From Rhodospirillaceae bacterium (GTDB lineage: Bacteria > Pseudomonadota > Alphaproteobacteria > Rhodospirillales > Casp-alpha2), in assembly GCA_016845145.1 (NCBI GenBank), contig JAERTE010000054.1, positions 1-33,029 of the forward strand: a stretch of 33,029 bases of DNA, given 5' to 3'. Position 1 is the first letter of the stretch, and each line of letters begins with the position of its first letter. The position numbers and the translations under genes were made by a program. This document shows positions 7,697 through 17,090 of the stretch, in pieces. The notes under the pieces are model-generated. The model had not been told where the DNA came from, searched no databases, and saw only the letters and a list, made by a program, of their open reading frames with translations.

Positions 7697-8110
7697 ATGT
7701 CGGACCAGCCGAATATCAGCGAGCTTTTGGAATTTACCACGGAAATCGTTGCCGCTCATGCCGGCAACAATACCGTTGCGCCCGATGATCTGCCGCGGTT
7801 GATCCAGGATGTCTTTAAAACGCTATCGGGCTTGGGTGGTGCAGCGCCTGCGCAAGAACGGCCGAAGCCTGCGGTGGCGATCAAGAAATCGGTGTTTCCC
7901 GACTACATTGTCTGCCTGGAAGACGGCAAGAAATTGAAGATGCTCAAACGCCACCTGAAAACCGCTTACAACATGACGCCTGAAGACTACCGGGAGCGTT
8001 GGGGGTTGCCGGCCGACTATCCCATGGTGGCGCCGAATTATGCGAAGCACCGTTCCAATCTTGCGAAAAAAATCGGTCTGGGCACCAAGCCGCGCGGACG
8101 CGGAAAATAG
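7697..8110 (+). CDS. MucR/Ros-family transcriptional regulator
   Basis: This DNA-binding regulator has 137 residues, typical for the family. The C-terminal domain reads PDYIVCLEDGKKLKMLKRHL, then MTPEDYRERWGLPADYPMVAP and a basic tail (KKIGLGTKPRGRGK). In zinc-binding Ros the ligands are Cys-x2-Cys and His-x4-His. Here the four positions are C73, D76, H86 and Y91, so two ligands are gone. It therefore resembles the zinc-free relatives described in Mesorhizobium. The N-terminal half (residues 1-60) is the oligomerisation region found in MucR-like H-NS-type proteins. MucR proteins commonly control exopolysaccharide, motility and cell-cycle genes. It precedes fur, an order I recall from other Rhodospirillales. 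Confidence 0.92.
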   Translation: MSDQPNISELLEFTTEIVAAHAGNNTVAPDDLPRLIQDVFKTLSGLGGAAPAQERPKPAVAIKKSVFPDYIVCLEDGKKLKMLKRHLKTAYNMTPEDYRERWGLPADYPMVAPNYAKHRSNLAKKIGLGTKPRGRGK

Positions 8111-8232
8111 CAGCGAATCAGTCGATCACATGTTTTGGCTTCATTTGCCGGTCAAGCCGCTTATATTGAGAACGAACCTGATGATCGGTTCTTGGAAGCC
8201 GTGATGCGGGGGACCTTAGTGTGGGAGCCTTG

Positions 8233-8670
8233 ATGCCGGAAACCCGAATAGAGCAACTTTGCGTTGCCAAAAACATGAAAATGACGGACCAGCGCCGTGT
8301 CATTGCGCGCGTACTGTCAGTATCCGACGACCATCCCGATGTCGAGGAGGTTCACCGTCGCGCCAGTGAGATCGATGCACGAATCTCCATTGCTACGGTT
8401 TATCGAACCGTGCGCTTGTGGGAAGAGGCCGGCATTCTAGATCGGCACGATTTCGGCGATGGCCGCTCGCGTTACGAAGAGGTCACCGATGAACATCACG
8501 ATCATTTGATCGATGTGAAATCGGGGGTTGTGATCGAATTTCAAAACGCCGAGATCGAGGCGTTGCAAGAGCGCATCGCCAAGGAACACGGTATGCGGCT
8601 CGTCGGCCACCGATTGGAGCTTTACTGTGTTCCTTCGGCTGAGCGCGAAGACGACGCGGGTGCGTCTTGA
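8233..8670 (+). CDS. fur: Fur-family metalloregulator
   Basis: This cytoplasmic metal-sensing repressor has 145 residues from ATG 8233. The N-terminal winged helix includes MTDQRRVIARVL and ISIATVYRTVRLWEEAGIL. The metal/dimerisation part has DEHHDHLID. E. coli Fur has HHDHLICLDCG; here both Cys of that CxxC are replaced (D and S), as in the alphaproteobacterial Fur/Mur group, which may respond to manganese or iron. ATG 8233 is preferred over the in-frame GTG at 8221 because GGGAG (8222-8226) sits six bases before it and the conserved N-terminus fits. The next gene is miaB. A second Fur-family protein of the Irr type lies at 29666-30076, so the two divide the family's tasks. Confidence 0.9.
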   Translation: MPETRIEQLCVAKNMKMTDQRRVIARVLSVSDDHPDVEEVHRRASEIDARISIATVYRTVRLWEEAGILDRHDFGDGRSRYEEVTDEHHDHLIDVKSGVVIEFQNAEIEALQERIAKEHGMRLVGHRLELYCVPSAEREDDAGAS

Positions 8671-8710
8671 CAGCGACAACGCCGGTGCTAGGTTCTCAAC
8701 AGATCGCCGC

Positions 8711-8725
8711 CGCCCCGCTGGGGCG
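8711..8725 (+). promoter_or_regulatory. Perfect 6-bp GC hairpin before miaB
   Basis: CGCCCC at 8711-8716 pairs with GGGGCG at 8720-8725 around GCT. It lies 26 bp before the miaB TTG start and just before an out-of-frame ATG (8729) that opens a nine-codon frame, [13 protein letters not shown], ending at 8758 inside miaB. The hairpin could affect loading of ribosomes on miaB. No T tract follows, so it is not a terminator. Confidence 0.4.
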
Positions 8726-8750
8726 CGCATGGATACGATAGCGACACCTA

Positions 8751-10133
8751 TTGGCTAAGAAACTCCATATCAAATCCTACGGTTGCCAGATGAACGTCTA
8801 TGATGCCGAGCGCATGACGGATCTGTTGGCGCCGATTGGTTATGAAGCCGTCGAGGCGCCCGATGATGCCGATCTGGTGATTCTCAACACTTGCCATATC
8901 CGGGAGAAAGCGGCGGAAAAGGTCTACTCCGATCTGGGCCGGTTGCGTCAGTTAAAAGCCGCCCGGCCGGAAGACGGGGCATCCATGGTACTGGCCGTGG
9001 CCGGTTGTGTGGCGCAGGCAGAGGGTGAAGAAATTCTGCGCCGCGCGCCGTATGTGGATATGGTGTTTGGCCCCCAGGCCTACCACAGGCTGCCGGAAAT
9101 GGTGGCGCGTGTGCATCGCGAGCAGGGCGCGGTGTTGGATACCGAGTTCCCCGCCAGTTCGAAATTCGATTACCTGCCGAAACCTGAGGCACAGGGTAGA
9201 TTTTCCGCCTTTCTCACGGTGCAGGAAGGTTGCGACAAATTCTGTACCTTTTGCGTTGTGCCCTATACCCGAGGCGCGGAAACCTCGCGGCCGGTTGCCG
9301 ACGTTAAGGCCGACGCAAGCAATCTGGCTGCCGGAGGTGTCCGGGAAATCACGCTGCTCGGTCAGAACGTTAATGCCTACCATGGACGAGCGGGGAGGTT
9401 CGGAACCCAGACGCTCGGCAAGCTGATCGCCGGTTTGGCGGACATAGAGGGGCTGGACCGAATTCGCTACACCACCAGCTATCCGGCTGAAATCGACAGC
9501 GACTTGATCAATGCACACCGAGATATTCCACAGCTGATGCCCTATCTGCATCTGCCCGTACAGTCGGGATCTGATCGGATTCTTCATGCCATGAACCGCC
9601 GCCACGGTGCTGGAGATTACAAGCGATTGGTTGAGCGGTTACGCCGCGCTAGACCGGACCTTGCGTTGTCTTCGGATTTCATCGTCGGCTTCCCGGGAGA
9701 ATCCGACGCCGATTTTCAGGCGACGCTGGATCTGGTCGACGAAGTCGGGTTTGTCGGCGCTTATTCCTTCAAGTACAGCCCCAGGCCGGGAACACCGGCG
9801 GCGGCGTTACTCGGACAGGTGCCGGAAGACGTCAAAACCGAGCGGTTGCACGTGCTGCAGGCAAAGCTCAATGCCGGACAGTCGGCGTTCAACAAGGGCA
9901 CCATCGGCACGAAAATGTCTGTGCTGCTGGAAGGGCCGGGACGCCACCCCGGGCAGATGATCGGGCGCAGCCCTTATATGCAGGCCGTACATGTTCAGGC
10001 ATCGGAGGAATATTTGGGAAAGATTGTCGAACTGGAGATTGAGGCCGCGCATCCCAACAGCCTCTCGGGGCGCTTGCTCGAAGGGACGCCGGACCATCAG
10101 GGCTTGAACGCCACCATGGAGGCAACCGCGTGA
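8751..10133 (+). CDS. miaB: MiaB, tRNA-2-methylthio-N6-dimethylallyladenosine synthase
   Basis: This radical SAM enzyme adds a methylthio group to i6A37 of tRNAs. It has 460 residues. The N-terminal domain holds the auxiliary-cluster Cys residues C12, C48 and C86 (in YGCQMN, NTCHIR, AGCVAQ). The radical SAM motif CxxxCxxC is C161, C165, C168 in [19 protein letters not shown]-terminal TRAM domain follows (about 378-445). The start is TTG 8751: the first in-frame ATG (codon 14) would remove the essential C12, and the upstream ATG 8729 is out of frame. The TGA stop overlaps the phoH GTG start as GTGA, so miaB and phoH are coupled. Confidence 0.96.
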   Translation: MAKKLHIKSYGCQMNVYDAERMTDLLAPIGYEAVEAPDDADLVILNTCHIREKAAEKVYSDLGRLRQLKAARPEDGASMVLAVAGCVAQAEGEEILRRAPYVDMVFGPQAYHRLPEMVARVHREQGAVLDTEFPASSKFDYLPKPEAQGRFSAFLTVQEGCDKFCTFCVVPYTRGAETSRPVADVKADASNLAAGGVREITLLGQNVNAYHGRAGRFGTQTLGKLIAGLADIEGLDRIRYTTSYPAEIDSDLINAHRDIPQLMPYLHLPVQSGSDRILHAMNRRHGAGDYKRLVERLRRARPDLALSSDFIVGFPGESDADFQATLDLVDEVGFVGAYSFKYSPRPGTPAAALLGQVPEDVKTERLHVLQAKLNAGQSAFNKGTIGTKMSVLLEGPGRHPGQMIGRSPYMQAVHVQASEEYLGKIVELEIEAAHPNSLSGRLLEGTPDHQGLNATMEATA

Positions 10134-11227
10134 GCCGGGCATCATTGAAAAAAGCAGGCAAGCCAACGGGCAAGTCGAATGGTAAATCAAATGGCTCTAA
10201 ACCGATGCGGGTGAAATCCGCTTCGGCGGAACGGGTGTTTGAAGACAACGGCCTGACGCTGGAGCTGTTCGGCGCCCATCATGCGAACCTTGCACGCCTG
10301 GAGCAGGCGCTCGGCGTACAGTTGCATGCGCGTGGCAACGAGATCACGATTACCGGGCCGCGTGACGCGGTCGCGGAGGCGTGTGATGCGCTGGATCACC
10401 TCTATGCGCGTTTGCAGGGTGGTTTGCCAGTTGATCTGGCCGAGGTCGATGCGGCGGTGCGGATGACGGCTGAGCCGGGCGGCATGCCGGCCCCCGACAG
10501 CCAAACGGTGCATACCCGAGGGCGTGTCATATCACCGCGTTCGCCCAATCAGGCGGTCTATCTGAAGGCGATTGATGAAGCGGAGTTGGTGTTTGGGCTG
10601 GGGCCGGCAGGCACCGGCAAAACATACTTGGCCGTGGCCAAGGCGGTAGAGCGGCTGGTCAACGGCGATGTGGACCGCATTATTTTGTCACGGCCCGCAG
10701 TTGAGGCCGGTGAGCAATTGGGGTTCTTGCCGGGTGACATGCGCGAAAAGGTCGATCCCTATCTGCGACCACTGTATGACGCGCTATATGATATGCTGCC
10801 CGGCCCTCAGGTGGTGAAGCGCCTGGAAAGCGGCGAGATCGAGGTCGCACCCTTGGCGTTCATGCGCGGACGCACGTTGGCGAACGCCTTTGTCATCCTG
10901 GATGAGGCGCAAAATACCACCGCCGTACAAATGAAAATGTTTTTAACCCGCTTGGGCGAGAATTCGCGCATGGTCGTGACCGGCGATCTTTCGCAGGTCG
11001 ATTTGCCGCGTGGTGTGCGGTCCGGTCTGCGCGATGCCAGTGAGGTCTTGGGTGGTGTGAAAGGACTAAGGTTCGTCAATTTCGACGAAACCGATGTGGT
11101 GCGCCATCCGCTGGTCGGCAAGATCGTCCATGCCTATGGCGAGATGGAATCCCGGCGCCGCACGGGAGAACGTTATCAAACGGATCACAGCCTGGAAGAT
11201 GATGACGGCATTGGCGACGACAGCTGA
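10130..11227 (+). CDS. phoH: PhoH-family ATPase (YbeZ type)
   Basis: This cytoplasmic P-loop ATPase has 365 residues and is probably linked to RNA metabolism through its partner YbeY. The Walker A motif is GPAGTGKT at 158-165 and the Walker B region is [10 protein letters not shown] at 255-264. The segment from 30 to 95 looks like the small KH-like N-terminal domain of this group. The first 28 residues are a Lys/Gly/Ser-rich, probably disordered tail. GTG 10130 overlaps the miaB stop (GTGA). The C-terminal coding end overlaps the start of ybeY. The phoH-ybeY-corC-lnt order is the same as ybeZ-ybeY-ybeX-lnt in E. coli. Confidence 0.95.
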   Translation: MSRASLKKAGKPTGKSNGKSNGSKPMRVKSASAERVFEDNGLTLELFGAHHANLARLEQALGVQLHARGNEITITGPRDAVAEACDALDHLYARLQGGLPVDLAEVDAAVRMTAEPGGMPAPDSQTVHTRGRVISPRSPNQAVYLKAIDEAELVFGLGPAGTGKTYLAVAKAVERLVNGDVDRIILSRPAVEAGEQLGFLPGDMREKVDPYLRPLYDALYDMLPGPQVVKRLESGEIEVAPLAFMRGRTLANAFVILDEAQNTTAVQMKMFLTRLGENSRMVVTGDLSQVDLPRGVRSGLRDASEVLGGVKGLRFVNFDETDVVRHPLVGKIVHAYGEMESRRRTGERYQTDHSLEDDDGIGDDS

Positions 11228-11741
11228 ACGCCCGGACCCGGCGGTGGACATCGCCTTGGCGCAACCGGCGTGGTGTGATTTCCTGCCCGATGCGGAGGGT
11301 CTTTGCCGTCACGCCGCTGTTGCGGCATGGCAAGCGGCAAGCACCGAATTGACGCAGGCGCTGACGAGCCGAAGGGTCGAGGTTTCGGTGCGCCTAGCGG
11401 ACGATGAAGATGTAGCGGCACTCAATCTCGAGTATCGGGAACGACAGGGCCCGACCAATGTGTTGTCTTTTCCGGCGGTGTCTGAGGATGACTTGGCGGG
11501 CCTGCCACCCGAGGTGCCGGTATTGCTGGGCGATATTGTGTTGGCACTCGGCGTCGTGAAAAGCGAAGCGGCGGCACAGGCTAAGGCACCGGCGGATCAC
11601 TTCAGTCACCTCGTGGTTCATGGTATGCTGCATTTGCTCGGGTATGACCATATTGAGGCTGGTGACGCGGAGATCATGGAAAAGTTGGAAACGGCGGTAT
11701 TGGCCCGAATGCAAATAGCCAACCCATACGGTGAAGCCTGA
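11202..11741 (+). CDS. ybeY: YbeY, endoribonuclease / rRNA maturation factor
   Basis: This metal-dependent RNase acts in 16S rRNA 3'-end maturation and ribosome quality control. It has 179 residues from ATG 11202. The zinc-binding motif H-x3-H-x5-H is visible in HLVVHGMLHLLGYDH. Upstream, LNLEYRERQGPTNVLSFP is the family's conserved strand region. The start overlaps phoH by 26 bp. ATG 11199 and ATG 11202 are adjacent, and GGAAG at 11194-11198 favours 11202, though either is possible. The reading frame stays open further upstream inside phoH, but that part has no family similarity. Confidence 0.92.
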   Translation: MTALATTAERPDPAVDIALAQPAWCDFLPDAEGLCRHAAVAAWQAASTELTQALTSRRVEVSVRLADDEDVAALNLEYRERQGPTNVLSFPAVSEDDLAGLPPEVPVLLGDIVLALGVVKSEAAAQAKAPADHFSHLVVHGMLHLLGYDHIEAGDAEIMEKLETAVLARMQIANPYGEA

Positions 11742-11745
11742 GCAA

Positions 11746-11763
11746 ATGTTTGACCTGCGATGA
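11746..11763 (+). other. Five-codon minicistron (MFDLR-stop) overlapping the corC start
   Basis: ATG 11746 opens M-F-D-L-R and stops at TGA 11761-11763, which overlaps the corC start as ATGA. It lies in the 18-bp gap between ybeY and corC. It could carry ribosomes from ybeY to corC. It has no clear Shine-Dalgarno of its own and could be a chance frame. Confidence 0.25.
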
Positions 11764-12665
11764 ACGACCAATCCTCAGGACCCAGCCCCAAAAACGGCAC
11801 GACTGAACCCGCGAACCTGTCGGGGACGGTGCGCGGCTGGTTGCGCCAAGTGCGGCGTTCTCGCAATGGTGAGGCCAGCGTTCGCGAGACGCTTGAGGAA
11901 ATCATTGAGGAGCGCGGCGATACCGATGCGCCGATCAATGCCGATGAGCGCCTGTTGTTGGCCAACATCCTGGAGCTCCGAGGTCGAACCATTCACGACG
12001 TCATGGTGCCCAGAGCGGATATCATCGCCGTTGATTGCGAGGCGGGATTGAAAGAGGTGATCGATTTGGTCACCAGCGAAGGCCATTCGCGGCTGCCGGT
12101 TTATCATGAGACCCTGGACGATGCGGTCGGCTTTATCCATGCCAAGGACATGCTGGCGTGGCGTGGATCGGACTCAGCTTTTTCGCCGGAGAAGATTTTG
12201 CGCAAGGTGCTGTTTGTCGCACCTTCGATGCAGGTGTTGGAATTGCTCCTGGAGATGCGGGTGAAGCGTGCCCACATGGCGCTTGTTGTCGATGAATATG
12301 GCGGCGTCGACGGGTTGGTCACTATTGAGGATTTGGTTGAGGAAATCGTCGGTGAAATCGAAGACGAGCACGACCAAAGCGACGAGCCGACACTGTTGCC
12401 AGCGGGGAACGGGATTTTCGTTGCCGATGCGCGGGTTGAAATCGAAAGCCTGGAAGACGCGGTTGGTGCTTTTGTAACGGAAGATGAGCGCGAAGATATC
12501 GATACGCTGGGCGGTCTGGTCTTTACACTTGCGGGCCGTGTGCCGATCCGCGGTGAGTTGGTGCGGCATTCCTCGGGCATTGAATTCGAGGTCTTGGAAG
12601 CCGACCCCAGGCGTGTGCGCCGACTGCGCGTGCGTACTGATCGTACGTCAGCGGCAAAGCCGTAA
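11760..12665 (+). CDS. corC: CorC/HlyC-type CBS-domain protein (YbeX)
   Basis: This protein has 301 residues: two CBS domains (about 80-200, including DVMVPRADIIAVD and HSRLPVYHETLDDAVGFIHAKDML) and a C-terminal CorC_HlyC domain (about 215-295, including DTLGGLVFTLAGRVPIRGE). No membrane DUF21 domain is present, so it is the cytosolic YbeX type. The family has been linked to magnesium/cobalt efflux and, in E. coli, to ribosome metabolism. It lies between ybeY and lnt, and its TAA stop directly abuts the lnt ATG. The start ATG 11760 is overlapped by a five-codon frame. Confidence 0.92.
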   Translation: MNDQSSGPSPKNGTTEPANLSGTVRGWLRQVRRSRNGEASVRETLEEIIEERGDTDAPINADERLLLANILELRGRTIHDVMVPRADIIAVDCEAGLKEVIDLVTSEGHSRLPVYHETLDDAVGFIHAKDMLAWRGSDSAFSPEKILRKVLFVAPSMQVLELLLEMRVKRAHMALVVDEYGGVDGLVTIEDLVEEIVGEIEDEHDQSDEPTLLPAGNGIFVADARVEIESLEDAVGAFVTEDEREDIDTLGGLVFTLAGRVPIRGELVRHSSGIEFEVLEADPRRVRRLRVRTDRTSAAKP

Positions 12666-14237
12666 ATGAGGCTGAATCTCGAGACCGTGGCAGCCCGCCT
12701 AAGTGACCTTATGGGCTGGCGTCGATGGCTTGGCGCCGCATTGTTGGGAGCCCTGGCGGCGGCTGCGCAGCCATCGGCTGGAATTGTTGTCGCGTTGGTG
12801 CCGGCATTTACCGGCCTCATGTGGTTGACCGGAGACATGTGTGGGCGCCGGGCCTTCGCTGCTGGATGGTGGTTCGGCTTTGGGCATTTCGCGGTTGGCC
12901 TTTATTGGGTCGGTAGCGCGTTTTTTGTCGATGCAGCGCTTTATGGATGGTTGGCGCCGCTGGCAGTGGGCGGCTTGGCCGCCGGCATGGCTTTGTTTCC
13001 GGCCACCGCGATCTGGGGCGCACAAGAATTTTCCGGTCGTCTGGGCCTCCGGATGTGGGCGCGGGCATGGGTTCTGGCCGTCGCTTGGACTGGCTGTGAA
13101 TGGCTGCGCGGCCAAATGTTGACGGGATTTCCATGGAACCTCGTGGGCTCGGTGTGGGCCGAGCATGAAAGCGTGCTGCAGTCGGCGGCTTGGCTTGGGA
13201 TTTTCGGCCTGAGCCTGTTGAGTGTTGGGGCGGCTGCGCTGCCGGCAGTTCTGCGTGAGAAGCGGACGGCGCGTCGTTGGGCGGTTGCCATCAGCGGCAT
13301 CGCCCTATTCGGTGTTTTGGCGGCAGCCGGACAGTTGCGGTTACAAGCGGCTGAGACACGAACCGTGGATGGCGTGCGGTTGCGTTTGGTGCAGCCGAAC
13401 ATTCCCCAGCACCTGAAATGGAAACCGGAGTTACGCATTGGCCACGTCCGGCGGCAGCTTGAAATGTCGGCGCAGCCCGCCGCCGACGGCAGCCCGCCAA
13501 CCCATGTGATCTGGGCGGAAACATCCGTGCCGTTTAACTTGGCATCCGACACGGCCTTGCAGAAAGTTCTTGCCCGCGCAGCACCCCCCGGTGGGCTACT
13601 GATTGTCGGCGCGCCCAGTGCTAAGGGAGAAACAGGCTCAACGCAGAAATTGTGGAACAGCGCGCATGCGGTTTCTCCGGCGGGTGAAATCGTCGCCACC
13701 TATAACAAACAGCATTTGGTGCCGTTCGGCGAATACGTGCCGTTTCGGCAAATCCTGAAGTTCTCAAAATTGACCGCCGGGCGCCTCGATTTTTCTTTCG
13801 GCGATGGTCCACGGATATTGGACCTGCCGGGGCTGCCTGCCGCCGCCTTTTTGATCTGCTATGAGGTGATTTTCCCACACGAGGTGCCTGGCCGTGCAGC
13901 GGATGGCCGCGACCGGCCAGGATGGCTTCTCAACATTACGAACGATGCTTGGTTCGGCAACACAGCCGGCCCCCATCAACATTTGGCTGCCGCCCGCATG
14001 CGGGCTGTAGAGCACGGTGTGGCGCTCATCCGGGTGGCAAATACCGGCATCAGCGCGGTGATCGATCCGTATGGGCGGATATTGCAATCATTGCCACTGG
14101 GCGAGGCAGGTGTCCTGGATGCCGCTTTGCCGCAACCGCTTGGCGCGACGGTATTCGCAAGGGTTGGCTCGTGGCTGGCGTTGATTTTGGCGTTTGGTGC
14201 GCTGGCGATGGCGGCTCTTCTCGGGCGACAGCACTAA
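12666..14237 (+). CDS. lnt: Apolipoprotein N-acyltransferase
   Basis: This inner-membrane enzyme adds the third acyl chain to the N-terminal Cys of lipoproteins. It has 523 residues. About seven hydrophobic segments fill residues 1-225, followed by a nitrilase-fold periplasmic domain. The catalytic triad is visible: E285 in WAETSVPF, K348 in YNKQHLVPFGEYVPFR, and C398 in FLICYEVIFP. A last membrane segment lies near 500-518. The ATG follows the corC stop with no gap. All key residues are present, so it should be active. Confidence 0.96.
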   Translation: MRLNLETVAARLSDLMGWRRWLGAALLGALAAAAQPSAGIVVALVPAFTGLMWLTGDMCGRRAFAAGWWFGFGHFAVGLYWVGSAFFVDAALYGWLAPLAVGGLAAGMALFPATAIWGAQEFSGRLGLRMWARAWVLAVAWTGCEWLRGQMLTGFPWNLVGSVWAEHESVLQSAAWLGIFGLSLLSVGAAALPAVLREKRTARRWAVAISGIALFGVLAAAGQLRLQAAETRTVDGVRLRLVQPNIPQHLKWKPELRIGHVRRQLEMSAQPAADGSPPTHVIWAETSVPFNLASDTALQKVLARAAPPGGLLIVGAPSAKGETGSTQKLWNSAHAVSPAGEIVATYNKQHLVPFGEYVPFRQILKFSKLTAGRLDFSFGDGPRILDLPGLPAAAFLICYEVIFPHEVPGRAADGRDRPGWLLNITNDAWFGNTAGPHQHLAAARMRAVEHGVALIRVANTGISAVIDPYGRILQSLPLGEAGVLDAALPQPLGATVFARVGSWLALILAFGALAMAALLGRQH

Positions 14238-14274
14238 ATTTACAGCGCTCCCGCATGACACGTCAAAAATCAGG

Positions 14275-14303
14275 TTGAATAACATTGTATGCGCTACGAT
14301 ATT
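14275..14303 (+). promoter_or_regulatory. Putative sigma-70 promoter of the XRE regulator
   Basis: TTGAAT at 14275-14280 and GATATT at 14298-14303 are 17 bp apart. Transcription would start near 14311, about 100 bp before the regulator's ATG. The leader contains a seven-codon frame from ATG 14371 (M-S-R-A-S-F-stop) with AGGAG at 14356-14360. Confidence 0.45.
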
Positions 14304-14412
14304 AGCGACAGCCCCAAAGCGATGGGGTCGTCGCGACAGGCTGACGTGCCCTTTCAGGAGTGAGTTGGATATGTCGCGGGCAAGTTTCTGATATTGAACT
14401 GGAGCGCTGACA

Positions 14413-14886
14413 ATGGCTGATGACCGAACAGGTTCCGCACCGAAATCTTCGCGCCGCCGCAAGCGGCTGCCGCCCGGTGTGTCCAACCCCATTGATATTC
14501 ATGTCGGCAACCGGCTACGGCTGCGCCGCACGCTTTTAGGGCTGAGCCAGGAAAAACTTGGCAACGAGGTAGGGCTGACGTTCCAGCAAATTCAGAAATA
14601 CGAGCGCGGTGCCAACCGGATCGGCGCCAGCCGGCTCTACCAGCTCAGTCAGCTTCTCGAAGTGCCTGTTTCGTATTTTTTCGAAGAGATGCCCGCGGAA
14701 ATCCGAACGCACGAAGGGCAGATGTCTTGGGGCTTGAGTGATCAGACCCCGGAAGAGTTGGTGCCCGACCCTTCGGCACGCCGCGAAACGCTGGAATTGG
14801 TTCGCGGTTATTACAAGATCAAGGACCCGGCGGTCCGTGCGCGCCTGTTTGAACTCACCAAGGCATTAGGCCGGATGCAGGATTGA
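14413..14886 (+). CDS. XRE-family helix-turn-helix regulator upstream of metK
   Basis: This DNA-binding protein has 157 residues. A basic N-terminal tail (RRRKRLPPG) precedes a Cro/C1 HTH at about residues 32-90, with LRLRRTLLGLSQEKLGNEVG, then TFQQIQKYERGANRIGASRL and LLEVPVSYFFEE. The C-terminal 65 residues include LELVRGYYKIKDPAVRARLFELTKAL, a probable helical region. Similar proteins are common in alphaproteobacteria at this chromosomal site. Its target is not known to me; the position directly before metK makes metK a candidate. It has its own likely promoter and no overlap with lnt. Confidence 0.9.
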   Translation: MADDRTGSAPKSSRRRKRLPPGVSNPIDIHVGNRLRLRRTLLGLSQEKLGNEVGLTFQQIQKYERGANRIGASRLYQLSQLLEVPVSYFFEEMPAEIRTHEGQMSWGLSDQTPEELVPDPSARRETLELVRGYYKIKDPAVRARLFELTKALGRMQD

Positions 14887-15113
14887 TCCGGGCTATGATG
14901 CCCCGGCGTGATATTCGTTGTTGAATCCTGAGCTTGACGCCCTGGAGAAAGGCTGCAAAAAAGGCGCCCTGCGGCCCTTTGGTCGTGGCGTGGACGGATT
15001 TCGGCCGCTTGCCACCACGTTAAACATTGAGGCGCTAAGCCGGTGATACGATATCGCCCAGCGTTTTATTGTCCGTCCGCGACCCTTGTACAATCCGCGC
15101 GGAGGATAGCGTC
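14887..15113 (+). promoter_or_regulatory. Structured 5' leader of metK
   Basis: This 227-bp gap holds several potential stems. A-rich AAAGGCGCC (near 14961) can pair with GGCCCTTT (near 14973). CGTGGCGTGG at 14984-14993 can pair with CCACCACG at 15012-15019 with a two-base bulge. The Shine-Dalgarno GGAGG lies at 15101-15105. I do not recognise the SAM-II, SAM/SAH or SAH riboswitch consensus in it. It may be a leader that senses methionine or SAM, or simply the terminator region of the XRE gene plus the metK promoter. Confidence 0.35.
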
Positions 15114-16310
15114 TTGAGTCAGTCGAGCTACCTGTTTACCAGTGAATCCGTTTCCGAGGGCCATCCGGATAAGGTCTGCGACCGCATTTCCGATGCCATC
15201 CTTGATCGTTTCCTGACCACCGACCCGATCAACTCACGTCTCGGCTGTGAAACTTTTTGCACCACAAATCGCATCGTCATCGGCGGCGAAGGCCGTAGCA
15301 GCGCACCGCTGGTCAAAGACGGCAAGGTCGACGCTGACGAGATTGAGGCGATTGCCCGCGCTTGCGTCAAGGAAATCGGCTACGAGCAAGACGGATTCCA
15401 CTGGGAAAACGCCGACGTGCAAGTCTATTTACACGCACAATCGGCGGATATCGCGCAAGGCGTCGATGCTGCTGGCAACAAAGACGAGGGCGCCGGTGAC
15501 CAAGGAATCATGTTTGGCTATGCTTGCCGCGAAACGGAAGAGCTGATGCCCGCGCCGATTCATTACTCGCACGCCATTTTACGTTCCTTGGCCGAAGCCC
15601 GCCACTCCGGCGCAGAACCGGGCCTGGGCCCGGATTCCAAAAGCCAGGTAACGCTGCTTTATGAAAACGGCAAACCGGTGAAAGCCACGTCGGTTGTGGT
15701 GTCGACCCAGCATGCCGAAGAGCTTTCACAAGAGGAAATTCGTGAAATCGTCCGCCCGCACGTGGTCAACGTGTTGCCTGACGGTTGGATGTGCGATGAG
15801 CCGGAATTCTACGTCAACCCCACGGGCCGTTTCGTCATCGGCGGCCCCGATGGCGATGCCGGGTTGACCGGACGGAAAATCATTGTCGACACCTATGGCG
15901 GTGCGGCTCCGCATGGCGGCGGGGCGTTTTCCGGCAAAGACCCGTCAAAGGTCGATCGCTCGGCCACCTATGCAGCCAGATATCTGGCAAAGAACGTCGT
16001 TGCGGCCGGATTGGCGGATCGTTGTGTCATCCAGCTGGCTTACGCCATTGGCGTATCCAAGCCGCTGTCGGTCTACATCGACACGCAAGGCACTGGCCAG
16101 GTCGAGGAAGAACGGCTTTCGAATGTATTGCAGGAAATGGTGGACCTGAGCCCGCGCGGCATCCGCGAGCACCTGGAAATGAACAAGCCGATCTATGCGC
16201 GCACGTCCGCATATGGTCACTTTGGCCGCGCACCCGAAGCCGACGGTGGGTTCTCCTGGGAGCGCACCGACCTGGCGGACGGCCTGAAGTCGGCTTTCGG
16301 CGCCGGTTGA
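15114..16310 (+). CDS. metK: S-adenosylmethionine synthetase
   Basis: This enzyme makes SAM from methionine and ATP. It has 398 residues, a normal length. The N-terminal motif [20 protein letters not shown] includes H17, D19 and K20. The signature GAGDQG is at 126-131, and the glycine-rich [16 protein letters not shown] motif is near 267-282. The start is TTG 15114: GGAGG at 15101-15105 is eight bases upstream and the conserved [16 protein letters not shown] follows at once. An in-frame extension to a TTG at 15069 has no family similarity. Its TGA stop overlaps the TTG start of trmB (TTGA). Confidence 0.96.
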   Translation: MSQSSYLFTSESVSEGHPDKVCDRISDAILDRFLTTDPINSRLGCETFCTTNRIVIGGEGRSSAPLVKDGKVDADEIEAIARACVKEIGYEQDGFHWENADVQVYLHAQSADIAQGVDAAGNKDEGAGDQGIMFGYACRETEELMPAPIHYSHAILRSLAEARHSGAEPGLGPDSKSQVTLLYENGKPVKATSVVVSTQHAEELSQEEIREIVRPHVVNVLPDGWMCDEPEFYVNPTGRFVIGGPDGDAGLTGRKIIVDTYGGAAPHGGGAFSGKDPSKVDRSATYAARYLAKNVVAAGLADRCVIQLAYAIGVSKPLSVYIDTQGTGQVEEERLSNVLQEMVDLSPRGIREHLEMNKPIYARTSAYGHFGRAPEADGGFSWERTDLADGLKSAFGAG

Positions 16311-17041
16311 GCTCAAAGAAAACCGAAACGGCCCCGGACCAGCGATCAGGCCAACAACCAGACCAACGCTGGTACGGTCGGCGCCACGGCCGCAAATTGC
16401 GGCCGGCGCGCCAGCGGCTGATTGATGACCATCTGCCGCTCATCCGCGTGCCAATCCCGGAAGATGGCGGCGCCACCGACATGTCGGCGCTGTTTCCAGA
16501 ATCACCAACGGCGGTGTGGATGGAAATCGGGTTTGGAACCGGTGAGCATCTGGCGGCGCTGGCGGCGCGTTATCCGGACGTCGGCTTTATCGGTTGCGAA
16601 CCGTTCGTCAACGGTGTGGCCTCCATGCTGGCCAAGATCGAAGACGGGGGCCTCAAAAACGTTCGAATATTCGACGATGACGTGCGGCTGTTGATGCCGC
16701 ATTTGCCGGACGCGTGTCTACAGCGGCTATATGTATTGTTTTCCGACCCATGGCCGAAGCTGCGCCATCACCGCCGCCGGATATCGGTGCCGGAAAATCT
16801 GGCGCAATTCGCGCGCCTTATGGCGGACGACGGGACGTTCTTGTTTGCGACCGACCAGCATGAATTCGCCGCCTGGTCGCTGTATAATATGCTGAAACAG
16901 CCCGAATTTGAGTGGACGGCACGCAGTCGGCCGGACTGGCTTGTCCCGCCGGTGGATTGGCAACCGACCCGCTATCAGTTGAAGGCGCGAAAGAAAGGCA
17001 TTGAGCCGGTTTTCCTGAACTTGCGCCGCCGACTGCGCTAA
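16307..17041 (+). CDS. trmB: tRNA (guanine-N7-)-methyltransferase
   Basis: This SAM-dependent enzyme methylates G46 of tRNAs. It has 244 residues from TTG 16307. The N-terminal [17 protein letters not shown] is the conserved lead-in of the family. The SAM-binding motif is [12 protein letters not shown] at 71-82, followed by VGFIGCEPF. The catalytic-region signature is [15 protein letters not shown] at 144-158. The first in-frame ATG (codon 59) would cut off the conserved N-terminus, so TTG 16307, overlapping the metK stop, is the best start. Overlap with metK couples SAM synthesis to a SAM user. Confidence 0.93.
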   Translation: MSSKKTETAPDQRSGQQPDQRWYGRRHGRKLRPARQRLIDDHLPLIRVPIPEDGGATDMSALFPESPTAVWMEIGFGTGEHLAALAARYPDVGFIGCEPFVNGVASMLAKIEDGGLKNVRIFDDDVRLLMPHLPDACLQRLYVLFSDPWPKLRHHRRRISVPENLAQFARLMADDGTFLFATDQHEFAAWSLYNMLKQPEFEWTARSRPDWLVPPVDWQPTRYQLKARKKGIEPVFLNLRRRLR

Positions 17042-17090
17042 GGGGGCGTTATCGGGCGCGGCAACGGCCCTACGCGTGGGGCGGAAAAGG

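Noticed and set aside
8174..8191. GAACC/GGTTC inverted repeat before fur as a Fur operator
   Set aside because: The arms are only five bases with an eight-base spacer, and they do not match a Fur or Mur box. This is likely chance.
15069..15113. N-terminal extension of MetK from TTG 15069
   Set aside because: The 15 extra residues have no family similarity, while TTG 15114 has GGAGG at the right distance.
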